A stretch of DNA of 8,545 nt from positions 1 through 8,545 of the forward strand of contig JAFGUM010000034.1 of the NCBI GenBank assembly GCA_016938515.1, read 5' to 3'. The position numbers and the translations under genes are program-made. The first letter of the stretch is position 1. Each line of letters opens with the position of its first letter. Origin of the DNA: Spirochaetales bacterium (GTDB lineage: Bacteria > Spirochaetota > Spirochaetia > Treponematales > UBA12059). Shown here piece by piece: positions 1 to 7,207 of the stretch. The notes under the pieces were generated by a model that made no database searches, was not told the DNA's origin, and saw nothing but the letters and a program-made list of their open reading frames with translations.

Positions 1-3000
1 CGGTAACGGGACTCGGTAACTGGTCGTACGACTACGACGTTTCAGGACTAAAACCCGGCACCTATAATCTGATGGCCAGGGCCATAGACTCCGCGGGCAA
101 CGTATCGTTTGCGACACCCTTTAACCTGGTGGTAGATCCGGCGTCTGATCTTCCCGTAGCCGGAATCGTCAATCCACTGCCCCAGACGAGGGTCGGAGCC
201 GACCTCAACGTCGTAGGCACCTGCGTAGACGATGACGCGGTATCATACGTCGAGCTGAGCATCGACGACGGGCCGTGGGCAAAAGCCGAAGGCACCGACT
301 ACTGGTCGCACTACCTCAGCACGGCGGCGATGGCTGATGGTGAGCACGCCATCCACATAAGAGGCGTTGACGTCAACGGACTCACCGGTGAAGCCGTATC
401 GACTATTTTCCATCTTGATCGTACCAAGCCCCTGCACACGGTAGCAGCTCCCGGCTTCGGCGCCATAACCTCTGGCCGCGTTGCGGTGAGCGGAACCGTA
501 TTCGACGCCAACGGCCTCATCGAGCTATCATATTCCACAGACGCGGGAGTTACCTGGCTGCCGTTGAAGCACAAGAAGGACAAAAACGCTACCGATGCCA
601 GCTTCACCCTGGGCGTTGACACGAACAAGATGCCCGATGGCCCGGCGGTGCTGTGGCTACGCGGCGTCGATAGAGTCGGCTCCACGGGCATCGCTGTATT
701 CATGTATTTTATAGACAACACCAAACCAGAACTTACTGTTCTATCACCAGCGGAAGACGAACTGGTAAATGGCGCGTATTCAATAGTGGGCAAAGCCTCG
801 GACGCGGTCGGGGTAGCGTCTATCTCGTGGCTGCGGGACAAGGAGAGCGGACAGGTAGAGCTGCTTCCCGGCAACCCCTTCTTCTCCATACCCTTCGTTG
901 CCCCTGCCAAGCGCGGCGTCGCTACCGTACGCATCGCCGTAACCGACCTCGCGGGAAACGTCACGGCGACCACCGTATCACGACGAGTAGAGCCCGACAC
1001 GGATCTACCCGTAGTCAGGCTGTCCGCTCCGCTCGCCGACTCCCGAGCAGACGATTCTCTACTGGTAGCTGGTGGCGCCGTTGATGATGACGGCATCGCC
1101 TCTGTAACCTGGCGCGTAGATGACGGCGCAGAAACCACGGTGACAACCACTGGCGCCTTCGCGTTTACTGTTGACGGGCTACCCAGCGGAAAACGAACGC
1201 TGTCTATCCGGGCGACTGACATCAACGGCCTCGACGGCCCGATCCTCGCGGTACCGTTTGTATTCGCGGGTGCCGCACCAGTGGTGTCGCTCTCTACGAT
1301 AAAGGACGAGGCGGGCGAGCGGAACTTCACGCCGGGGGTAGCCGTTTCTACCATCGAAGGCGCGGCTGCCGTAATGGGTTCTATAGAGGCTGCTTCTCCC
1401 CTGGCCAGGCTCTGGTACAGCGTCAACGAAGGGGTTCCCATAGAGTTGTCACCCCCGAAAGGCGCGGGGGTAGCTGGCTTTGCCGTGCCGCTGCCGCCAT
1501 CGCTGCCGTACGGCGTGCTGAAGCTGGTAGTTGGGGTCGAAGACTCCTACGGCAAGATCGGAACGCTGCGGGCCCCCGTGTTGGTAACAGACTACACGCG
1601 ACCTCGCGCCGGGCCGTGGCTTGACTTCGGCGTAGCCGCGCCAATAGAGCGTCCTTCCATTCCCGCGGGTTCACCCGTATCAGCAGGATCGGAAGCTCCA
1701 GTGCCGGTTATAGTACGCGCGGAAAAGCCATTCACAGGACGTTTTGTCACACCATTTGCGGGAGAAAACATACGTACCGTCCGGCTGGAACCTGCATCCA
1801 GCGTCGTCGAGGCCTCGTTCTCGGGCTCTACGGTCAGGGTATCAGCCACCGCAGAAGGAAGCACCGAGCCTACCATGGTAGTCGTAGAGACGGAGCGGGG
1901 ACACAGCTTCAGCTCTGGTCCATGGCTCTTTGTCACCGACACCCGCCCGCCGGATGTATCAATAGTCGAGCCAGCCTTCGGCGCCTGGAATACCGGAGTG
2001 GTAGCGCTTGTCGTTGATGCCACTGATGGCGACAGCGTCGCGACTGTGCGCTGCACCGTAAACAACGGCACCCCGGTGCCGCTGGAATTCGCGGACGGCG
2101 CGTACCGCGGCACGATAACCGTACCCGACTCGGGCGGAACTGGCGCGCCAGCGCTGCTCGCAGTAAGCGCCACCGACGCCTCGGGCAACGAGCGGATGGT
2201 ACGCAGCGCGTTCATGGTAGACGCGACGCCCCCAAAACCATCGCGCATCCTTCCCGTAGACGGCGATGAGATCTCTGGCCCTACGCTGTTTGTCATCCAG
2301 CCGGGAGAAAGCCTTGAGTCGATCCAGAGCATCGAGCTAGGCCGTGCGGGAGCGTACGAAAAAATAAACCCGAACGCGTCTGTATCGCTTGTAGCTGATC
2401 CCGCGCAAGCGCCACTGACGCTCAGGGTTACCGACAAAGCCGGCTCGACGACGGAACTGGACGTGCTTGCGGGACTTTCCGTCGCGACGACTCCGCGCGT
2501 CGCACTGCCACCAGTCGAGCTCGTCAAATCCAATGACTCGGCACGACCGGCCAGCCTGGACGGCCCCATGGCTGTCTGTACCGGCACTGACCAGGTGGGA
2601 GCCCTGTCATTTACGTCTCCCCTCATCGCGTTGCCATCTGGACCAAGCGCGGACGCCCCTGCTTTTCCCGCGTGGACGCGCGAACCAATCCGCGTTACCG
2701 GCACCGCATCGCTGAGCATAACCATGACCGGCGTGTCGCCGGATCCTAAAAAGCCCGTAGCGGCCTGGGGTCTGAGCCCAGACGCCATAGACCAGAGCCT
2801 GGCACTCAAACCGGATAAAACCGGTGGATGGATTGCCGCGCTCAAAGCTCCAGCCCAGCCAGACGGCCCCGCGTCGATATGGGTACTGGTTGAAGAGCCG
2901 GCACGCGGCCGGCTCTTTACGCGAATTCCGCTGGAGTACGATTCGACCCCACCCGTGATCAGCATACTGGCCCCGGACACCCAGGCGGAGAAAGCAGCCT

Positions 3001-6000
3001 CAGGAGGACCATGTACGCTCGTACTCAGAGCCAAAGACACCCACGGTATTTCTTCTATAACGTACAAAGCCGGAGCTGACGAGGGTCGTTTCGAGCTACA
3101 GCCCGGATCTGGCGACGCGGCCAAAACCTTCACGTTTCCTCCAAAGGCTTCTTCCCTGGGCATTACCCTGCGAGCCACCGATGGCTCCGGCAATACGTCT
3201 ACCAGTACCCTGGTGGTGTCCTACGACGCCGTCGCCGACTCCCCTATCCTTTCCTTCTTGTGGCCTGTAGAAGGCGCAACCGTGGAAACGTCGCCAAATA
3301 GCGCGCCAAATGGCGACGAAACAGCGTTCATCGTGTACAGCTCTGACGACGATGGCGAGGCAGTACCTTCTGGCACGATCGCAGACGCCAGCTTTGCCGC
3401 GAATGGAAGCGGCCCTCTGTACGAGATACGAACTGCAACTCCCGCTCCAGGCACCCGCGTGATTACGGCTAGCGCCGCGGACAGCGGCGGCGCCAAATCT
3501 GGCGCTATCCGCGTCTCGTACACGCAAGCCGGCGCCGCTCCGCTGGTGCTGGTACACCAGCTGGCGAACTCAGCGGATGCTACGCCAACAAGCTTTGAAG
3601 CCGGCTCTCCCGCAGTGCTCGACGGCAAGACGGCGCTTCTGGCTACGGTTGTCGCCCCCGCCGGCCTCGCAGCGCTCGAATATTCGCTCGACGGCGCCCC
3701 CTGGGCTGGGTTGGCCATACCCAAACCCGATGCGGACGGCGCCTATATCGCCCGCGTAGCCCTGCCGTCATCGCTGTCGTACCAGCGGCACGAACTGGCC
3801 ATCCGCGCGACCGACACAGCCGGAGCCAGCGGCGAAGGCAGGACAGCGTTCTACCGGGTCGCTCCAGCGCGCGCGGACGGCTCAATTCCCGCGGAAGGTG
3901 TCTACCTCTATGACGCGCGGGCAACCGAAAGCGACAGCCTGAAGCTTGCCCCCGGCGAAACGATCGACGCGCTGTGGGTAGGACGACCCATCCGCGGGAT
4001 GCGCCTCGAACCAGACAGCCCGTACCTGCGGGCGTCTTTTAGCGGGGCGACGATTTCGCTCGAAGCTGTTGCCGAAGGCGGCGTTGGCGCCGAAGCAACG
4101 ACGGTAGTCGTAGAAACTGTTGATGGCCAGGAATTCAGAGCCAGGCCGCTTTCCATAATCGTGGACGCCGCCGCGCCTTCTCTCACGCTCGTTGAACCAG
4201 CGCCAGGCGCGCCAGCTGCGAGCTCTGTCCCCCTGGTCGTTACCGCTGCCGACTCCAATGGCCTGTCCGCGGTCGAGTGGTCAGCCGATGGCGGCGGCTC
4301 CTGGACGGCCTTCGAGCCAGGCGATGACCCCGCTTCATTCGCGGCAACCGTGGCGCTCGCCTCTGACGATGGGCCGGTAACGCTCATGGTCAGGGCCACC
4401 GACAAAGCCGGTGTTGCGAGCGTCGTGCTATCGTCTGTATGGAAGGATGTAACCGCCCCGACGATCACGCTGCTTACCCCACGGGGCGTCGATACCGTCA
4501 ACGGCACGGTGCTCCTATCTGGCTACGCGACTGACGCGAGCCCCCTTGCGTCGGTGGAATTCAGCTACGACGGACAGACGTGGGAAGCCGTTGACGCCTC
4601 GCCTCGCGGCTTAACCACCCCACCCGCCGGCGGAGACGCGTCAGCCAGCAGGGCGGTGGCGTTCTCGCGCTTCGTCGACCTGGGCCTGCTCATGACTCTG
4701 GAGCCACGTACCGAAGAAGCCGCCACGACAGAAGACGTCTCGCTCCCGGAAGCTCCGCCGCCGTCAAAATCCGTCATGGGGACAGAGCTGAGCTTCAGAA
4801 TCGTCGACGCGTCGGGCAACCAGTCCGTACTTCGCCCCCTCAACCCGGAACAGCCCTCGTTCATAGTCGATAGCGCCGCTGACAAACCAACTACTACGAT
4901 ACAGATACCAGCGGACGCGGAAGTCGTACGATCCAATTTCGTAGTCTCTGGCATGGCTTTTGACGATGACGGTATAGCGGAGCTGTTCTGGCGGCTCGAC
5001 GGCTCGGCATGGAGCAGACTCGATGGCTCAAACGGGTTCGCGGTGCCGTTCAGACTGCTTGAGCTCTCCGACAACGAGCACCTGTTTGAGGCGTACGCGG
5101 TAGACCTCAACGGCGTCGAGGGCGAACGGGTGTCCCGAAGCTTCAGGGTAAGCCGGGAGGAACCGGTCGGCACGCTCGAGGCTCCAAGCCTCGAAATAAC
5201 AAACAGGGGAATAATAGAATTGCGCGGCATCGCCTCCGACGCCAATGGCATCGCCAGCGTCCAGGTGTCGTTTGACAATGGCGCCACGTACAACGCCGCG
5301 GTGGGTACCGAAAGCTGGAGCTACATCCTCGATACGAGGCTGCTCCCCGATGGTGTGCACAGCGTATACGTTCGACTTGCGGATGGCTACGATACGGCGG
5401 GCTTCGCCGCGGGGCTCATCGCCGTAGACAATACGCCCCCGCTCATCGAGATGGATACGCCGCTGGATGGCGACGAAGTACTGGGCTCGATAACCGTCGG
5501 CGGTCGTTGCAGCGACAGTCTTGCCGTGCAGAGCCTGACGCTGGGTATCTCGAAGCTTGGCTCTGACGACCCTGAGATGAGCCTGGCCTTGCCCGGCGGC
5601 GGCGTCTTCAGCCAAGCGGTAGACATCCAGAGCCTGGCGCCTGGCTGGTACAACGTCAAGGCCACCGCTACTGACGAAGCTGGCAACCGTGCGTACGACT
5701 CCAGAAACATCCTGGTCCTTGCCGCGGCCAAAGCCGACTACGTAGAACTGCTGTACCCAAATCATGGAGAATCTCTGTCGGGGCGTTTCAGTATAGACGG
5801 CAGGCTCGTGTCGTCAGAAACCATACGCACGGTGGCCATCAAGCTGAATGGCCAGCCATTCGCCGTAGCGGACAGCAAGAAAGACGGTTGGTTCAGCTAT
5901 CAAGTAGAACCCGATGCCCTCGTTGACGGCGATCTTGTTTTTACCGCGGAGGCTACCAACGCCGCCGGAGAAACAATGGTGTCTGAACCCAGGACGCTGT

Positions 6001-7061
6001 CATACACGAAGGACGGCCCCTGGCTGGAAATTGACGCCGTTACAACCGGAGACTTCATCATAGGTCGCCCCTACCTGACTGGCAAAGCCGGCTGGTCTGT
6101 ACCCGAACCCGCGGGCAGCGACAAAGAGAGCCGGGCGGCCCACGCAGCGCTGCAGAAGGCCCGCTCGGTCGTACGTGTAGAGCTGAGCCGCGACAACGGC
6201 AGAACCTGGGACAAGGCCTCTGGCACAGACGAGTTCAAGTACCGCCTGGAAACGCAGGAGTACCCCAACGGAACGCTACGGCTTATGCTCAAGGCAACCT
6301 TCGCGAACGGCGCTACCGCGGTGCGAAAGCGTCTCGTCGTGCTCGACACCAAGGTACCAACGGTTACCATACTCACACCATCTGAAAACGGCCGCTACAA
6401 CGGCATCGTCACGATGGAGGGCACGGCCAACGATGAAAACGGCATCGTTGAGGTCGCGGTACTGCTACGCTCCGGCGACAAGGCGTCGTACGAGGTTCCG
6501 GGCTTCATACAGGGCTCGTACATTGACGCTCACCTGCTGGGCGCGACGCGCACAGAACTGGGTGTCGGCCTGACCTTTTTCGATGACAATGTCAAACTGC
6601 AGGTTGAGCTGGGACGAGGTTTTGACGCGCAGCCAACGTGGGACAATATTCTCGGGCTTAAAACAGACAGCACAGCCGCGGGCGATCTGTCCAGATTTGG
6701 CGGCTACGTCCTGGGAGCACGATTACTAGCCAACCTCGCTTATCTGCCATTCTCGTATTTCCTGGGTCCTGACTGGGACTTCTTTTCAATGTCGTTTACT
6801 CTCGGAGCCAGCTTTACCTACTTTAGCCAGCAGGAAACGCTGGGGCTGCTGTTCTCTCCGCCCAACGGCCAGTTCATGGTGCTGTCGGGGGTTGTCGGGC
6901 AATGGGAGTTTGCCAAGTTCGAGTTTGACCTTGGAATTTTGCAGAGCATCGGCGCGTATCTGGAAGGCGGCCTCATTTTTATCCCGAGTGAAGCTTCGAC
7001 GCGGCTGGAGGAATTTATACGGCCAAACGTAGCCGTGGGCCTCAGGTTCGGGCTGTTCTGA
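1..7061 (+). CDS. Giant multi-Ig-like-domain surface protein with C-terminal outer-membrane barrel (5' end outside window)
   Basis: The reading frame is open from the first complete codon at position 3 to TGA at 7059-7061, giving 2352 visible residues. The ATG at 72 lies inside an Ig-like module (WSYDYDVSGLKPGTYNLMAR runs across it), so it is not the start, and no signal peptide is visible. About twenty full modules are recognisable, starting near 147, 417, 714, 996, 1266, 1590, 1938, 2220, 2478, 2940, 3225, 3528, 3858, 4164, 4446, 4869, 5157, 5427, 5721 and 6006. A short last module begins at 6345. Typical marks are D-x-T-x-P junctions (DNTKP, DATPP, DSTPP, DNTPP), a mid-module D-x-x-G-[IL] turn, and a closing R-A-x-D-x-x-G-N strand. 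Only five cysteines were seen. Residues about 2171-2352 look like a beta-barrel ending in Phe. Inferred role: a long extracellular stalk or adhesin anchored in the outer membrane at its C-terminus. The ligand is unknown. Long periplasmic placement is the main alternative. Confidence 0.9.
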   Translation, partial: VTGLGNWSYDYDVSGLKPGTYNLMARAIDSAGNVSFATPFNLVVDPASDLPVAGIVNPLPQTRVGADLNVVGTCVDDDAVSYVELSIDDGPWAKAEGTDYWSHYLSTAAMADGEHAIHIRGVDVNGLTGEAVSTIFHLDRTKPLHTVAAPGFGAITSGRVAVSGTVFDANGLIELSYSTDAGVTWLPLKHKKDKNATDASFTLGVDTNKMPDGPAVLWLRGVDRVGSTGIAVFMYFIDNTKPELTVLSPAEDELVNGAYSIVGKASDAVGVASISWLRDKESGQVELLPGNPFFSIPFVAPAKRGVATVRIAVTDLAGNVTATTVSRRVEPDTDLPVVRLSAPLADSRADDSLLVAGGAVDDDGIASVTWRVDDGAETTVTTTGAFAFTVDGLPSGKRTLSIRATDINGLDGPILAVPFVFAGAAPVVSLSTIKDEAGERNFTPGVAVSTIEGAAAVMGSIEAASPLARLWYSVNEGVPIELSPPKGAGVAGFAVPLPPSLPYGVLKLVVGVEDSYGKIGTLRAPVLVTDYTRPRAGPWLDFGVAAPIERPSIPAGSPVSAGSEAPVPVIVRAEKPFTGRFVTPFAGENIRTVRLEPASSVVEASFSGSTVRVSATAEGSTEPTMVVVETERGHSFSSGPWLFVTDTRPPDVSIVEPAFGAWNTGVVALVVDATDGDSVATVRCTVNNGTPVPLEFADGAYRGTITVPDSGGTGAPALLAVSATDASGNERMVRSAFMVDATPPKPSRILPVDGDEISGPTLFVIQPGESLESIQSIELGRAGAYEKINPNASVSLVADPAQAPLTLRVTDKAGSTTELDVLAGLSVATTPRVALPPVELVKSNDSARPASLDGPMAVCTGTDQVGALSFTSPLIALPSGPSADAPAFPAWTREPIRVTGTASLSITMTGVSPDPKKPVAAWGLSPDAIDQSLALKPDKTGGWIAALKAPAQPDGPASIWVLVEEPARGRLFTRIPLEYDSTPPVISILAPDTQAEKAASGGPCTLVLRAKDTHGISSITYKAGADEGRFELQPGSGDAAKTFTFPPKASSLGITLRATDGSGNTSTSTLVVSYDAVADSPILSFLWPVEGATVETSPNSAPNGDETAFIVYSSDDDGEAVPSGTIADASFAANGSGPLYEIRTATPAPGTRVITASAADSGGAKSGAIRVSYTQAGAAPLVLVHQLANSADATPTSFEAGSPAVLDGKTALLATVVAPAGLAALEYSLDGAPWAGLAIPKPDADGAYIARVALPSSLSYQRHELAIRATDTAGASGEGRTAFYRVAPARADGSIPAEGVYLYDARATESDSLKLAPGETIDALWVGRPIRGMRLEPDSPYLRASFSGATISLEAVAEGGVGAEATTVVVETVDGQEFRARPLSIIVDAAAPSLTLVEPAPGAPAASSVPLVVTAADSNGLSAVEWSADGGGSWTAFEPGDDPASFAATVALASDDGPVTLMVRATDKAGVASVVLSSVWKDVTAPTITLLTPRGVDTVNGTVLLSGYATDASPLASVEFSYDGQTWEAVDASPRGLTTPPAGGDASASRAVAFSRFVDLGLLMTLEPRTEEAATTEDVSLPEAPPPSKSVMGTELSFRIVDASGNQSVLRPLNPEQPSFIVDSAADKPTTTIQIPADAEVVRSNFVVSGMAFDDDGIAELFWRLDGSAWSRLDGSNGFAVPFRLLELSDNEHLFEAYAVDLNGVEGERVSRSFRVSREEPVGTLEAPSLEITNRGIIELRGIASDANGIASVQVSFDNGATYNAAVGTESWSYILDTRLLPDGVHSVYVRLADGYDTAGFAAGLIAVDNTPPLIEMDTPLDGDEVLGSITVGGRCSDSLAVQSLTLGISKLGSDDPEMSLALPGGGVFSQAVDIQSLAPGWYNVKATATDEAGNRAYDSRNILVLAAAKADYVELLYPNHGESLSGRFSIDGRLVSSETIRTVAIKLNGQPFAVADSKKDGWFSYQVEPDALVDGDLVFTAEATNAAGETMVSEPRTLSYTKDGPWLEIDAVTTGDFIIGRPYLTGKAGWSVPEPAGSDKESRAAHAALQKARSVVRVELSRDNGRTWDKASGTDEFKYRLETQEYPNGTLRLMLKATFANGATAVRKRLVVLDTKVPTVTILTPSENGRYNGIVTMEGTANDENGIVEVAVLLRSGDKASYEVPGFIQGSYIDAHLLGATRTELGVGLTFFDDNVKLQVELGRGFDAQPTWDNILGLKTDSTAAGDLSRFGGYVLGARLLANLAYLPFSYFLGPDWDFFSMSFTLGASFTYFSQQETLGLLFSPPNGQFMVLSGVVGQWEFAKFEFDLGILQSIGAYLEGGLIFIPSEASTRLEEFIRPNVAVGLRFGLF
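714..2477 (+). repeat. First copy of a six-module block (classes c-a-d-e-f-g)
   Basis: The Ig-like modules starting at 714, 996, 1266, 1590, 1938 and 2220 match, in order, those starting at 2940, 3225, 3528, 3858, 4164 and 4446. The start-to-start offsets are 2226, 2229, 2262, 2268, 2226 and 2226 bases. Class signatures seen in both copies are VELLPG/FELQPG in c, DDDG in a, AGAAP and a PLPPSLPY/ALPSSLSY strand in d, R-L-E-P with ASFSG in e, and VEP with near-equal 94-residue length in f. The copies are clearly diverged at protein level, so this is an old duplication. Found by eye, without alignment scores. Confidence 0.6.
1740..1937 (+). repeat. Class e 'RLEP/ASFSG' module core, copy 1
   Basis: This encodes about 66 residues containing IRTVRLEP, then ASFSGSTV, A-E-G and VVVET, just before a D-T-R-P-P junction. 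It lacks the D-x-x-G turn of ordinary modules. Over the 31 residues beginning at IR, about 17 are identical to copy 2 at 3960-4163. At DNA level the copies share only short words such as the 12 bases ggtagtcgtaga. Confidence 0.7.
3960..4163 (+). repeat. Class e 'RLEP/ASFSG' module core, copy 2
   Basis: This encodes IRGMRLEP, ASFSGATI, A-E-G and VVVET ahead of the D-A-A-A-P junction, matching the copy at 1740-1937. Both copies are preceded by a P-S/G-S-I-P-A segment (near 1650 and 3880) and followed by a class f module beginning with VEP. No third copy was seen in the window. Confidence 0.7.
4599..4778 (+). other. Pro/Thr/Glu/Ser-rich insert inside an Ig-like module
   Basis: The module from 4446 runs normally to the Y-D-G-Q-T-W strand, then leaves the Ig pattern for about 60 residues before resuming at G-T-E-L-S-F-R-I-V-D-A-S-G-N. 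The insert includes TEEAATTEDVSLPEAPPPSK. It sits where ordinary modules have a short loop, so it probably forms a flexible exposed loop. Its function is unknown. Confidence 0.55.
6513..7058 (+). other. Putative C-terminal outer-membrane beta-barrel domain of the giant protein
   Basis: About 182 residues follow the last, short Ig-like module and differ from it in composition. The D-x-x-G turns and D-x-T-x-P junctions stop, and alternating polar/hydrophobic segments rich in Gly and aromatics appear. Examples are RTELGVGLTFF, NVKLQVELGRG, GGYVLGARLLANLAYLPF, FFSMSFTLGASFTYF, GVVGQWEFAKFEFDLG, IGAYLEGGLIFIP and finally RPNVAVGLRFGLF. I count roughly seven to eight strands. Ending exactly on Phe after an alternating strand fits the known C-terminal beta-signal read by the BAM machinery. 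The barrel call is inferred from pattern, not from recognised homology. A small membrane-associated beta-domain that is not a true pore is possible. Confidence 0.6.
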
Positions 7062-7150
7062 TACAGGAGCTCATATTTTGCGCTTAGACTACTATTGACG
7101 GATTCAGGGCGGGGAACTAGCCTAAAGGTACTATTATAGAAGCATAGAGC

Positions 7151-7166
7151 TGGCGAGAGCCTTGTG
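7151..7166 (+). promoter_or_regulatory. Possible sigma-54-like -24/-12 promoter for the kinase gene
   Basis: The 16 bases tggcgagagccttgtg fit the sigma-54 consensus TGGCACG-N4-TTGCW at TGGC, the G at position 7, and TTG with correct spacing. They miss A and C at positions 5-6 and the normally important C of the -12 GC. A start site about 12 bases downstream would leave a leader of about 30 bases carrying the ribosome binding site. The missing -12 C makes this weak. Confidence 0.22.
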
Positions 7167-7190
7167 TTCGAATTGACTATGGGCTACCCG

Positions 7191-7196
7191 AAGGAG
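7191..7196 (+). promoter_or_regulatory. Ribosome binding site for the kinase gene
   Basis: AAGGAG is a strong Shine-Dalgarno match, 11 bases before the ATG at 7208, slightly long but workable. The in-frame TAA at 7199-7201, between this site and the ATG, excludes any earlier start, so the start is well fixed. Confidence 0.75.
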
Positions 7197-7207
7197 CGTA
7201 ATCCGCG

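Larger units (their letters stand above)
2940..4868 (+). repeat. Second copy of the six-module block (c-a-d-e-f-g)
   Basis: This block is colinear with the block at 714-2477. Its last module (from 4446) is longer than its partner because of a Pro/Thr/Glu/Ser-rich insert at about 4599-4778. The unusual 154-residue module at 2478-2939 lies between the two blocks and has no clear partner. Confidence 0.6.
7062..7207. other. Intergenic gap between the giant surface protein gene and the kinase gene
   Basis: 146 bases with no gene. There is no GC-rich hairpin followed by a T-run after the stop at 7061, so an intrinsic terminator is not supported. The word TACTATT occurs twice, at 7090-7096 and 7129-7135. 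A TTGACG at 7095-7100 lacks a good -10 at normal spacing. A TATTAT at 7132-7137 lacks a -35. The second half is treated separately below. Confidence 0.6.

Noticed and set aside
72..74. ATG as the start of the giant gene
   Set aside because: The frame is open back to position 3 and encodes the earlier strands of the same Ig-like module, so the ATG is an internal Met.
1592..3193. Long antisense open frame (533 codons), and the others at 311-1441, 3908-4507, 4565-5293 and 5028-5765
   Set aside because: They lie fully opposite the Ig-repeat gene. In the wobble-to-wobble antisense frame (as at 1592-3193), stops need Tyr, His or Gln codons after T/C-ending codons, and those residues are scarce in this protein. 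The products are low-complexity Ser/Thr/Ala/Pro/Arg with no domain pattern.
147..6344. DNA-level tandem repeats or a phase-variable tract
   Set aside because: The repeats are at protein level and strongly diverged in DNA. Shared words are short, for example accgacaaagccgg near 2430 and 4397, and no homopolymer or short-unit tract was seen.
7062..7110. Intrinsic terminator after the giant gene
   Set aside because: Only the 6-base palindrome gagctc at 7067-7072 is present, with no stable stem and no T-run.
7095..7123. Sigma-70 promoter TTGACG with TAGCCT at 17-base spacing
   Set aside because: The -10 matches only about half of the consensus. The better TATTAT at 7132-7137 is 31 bases away, too far to pair with TTGACG.
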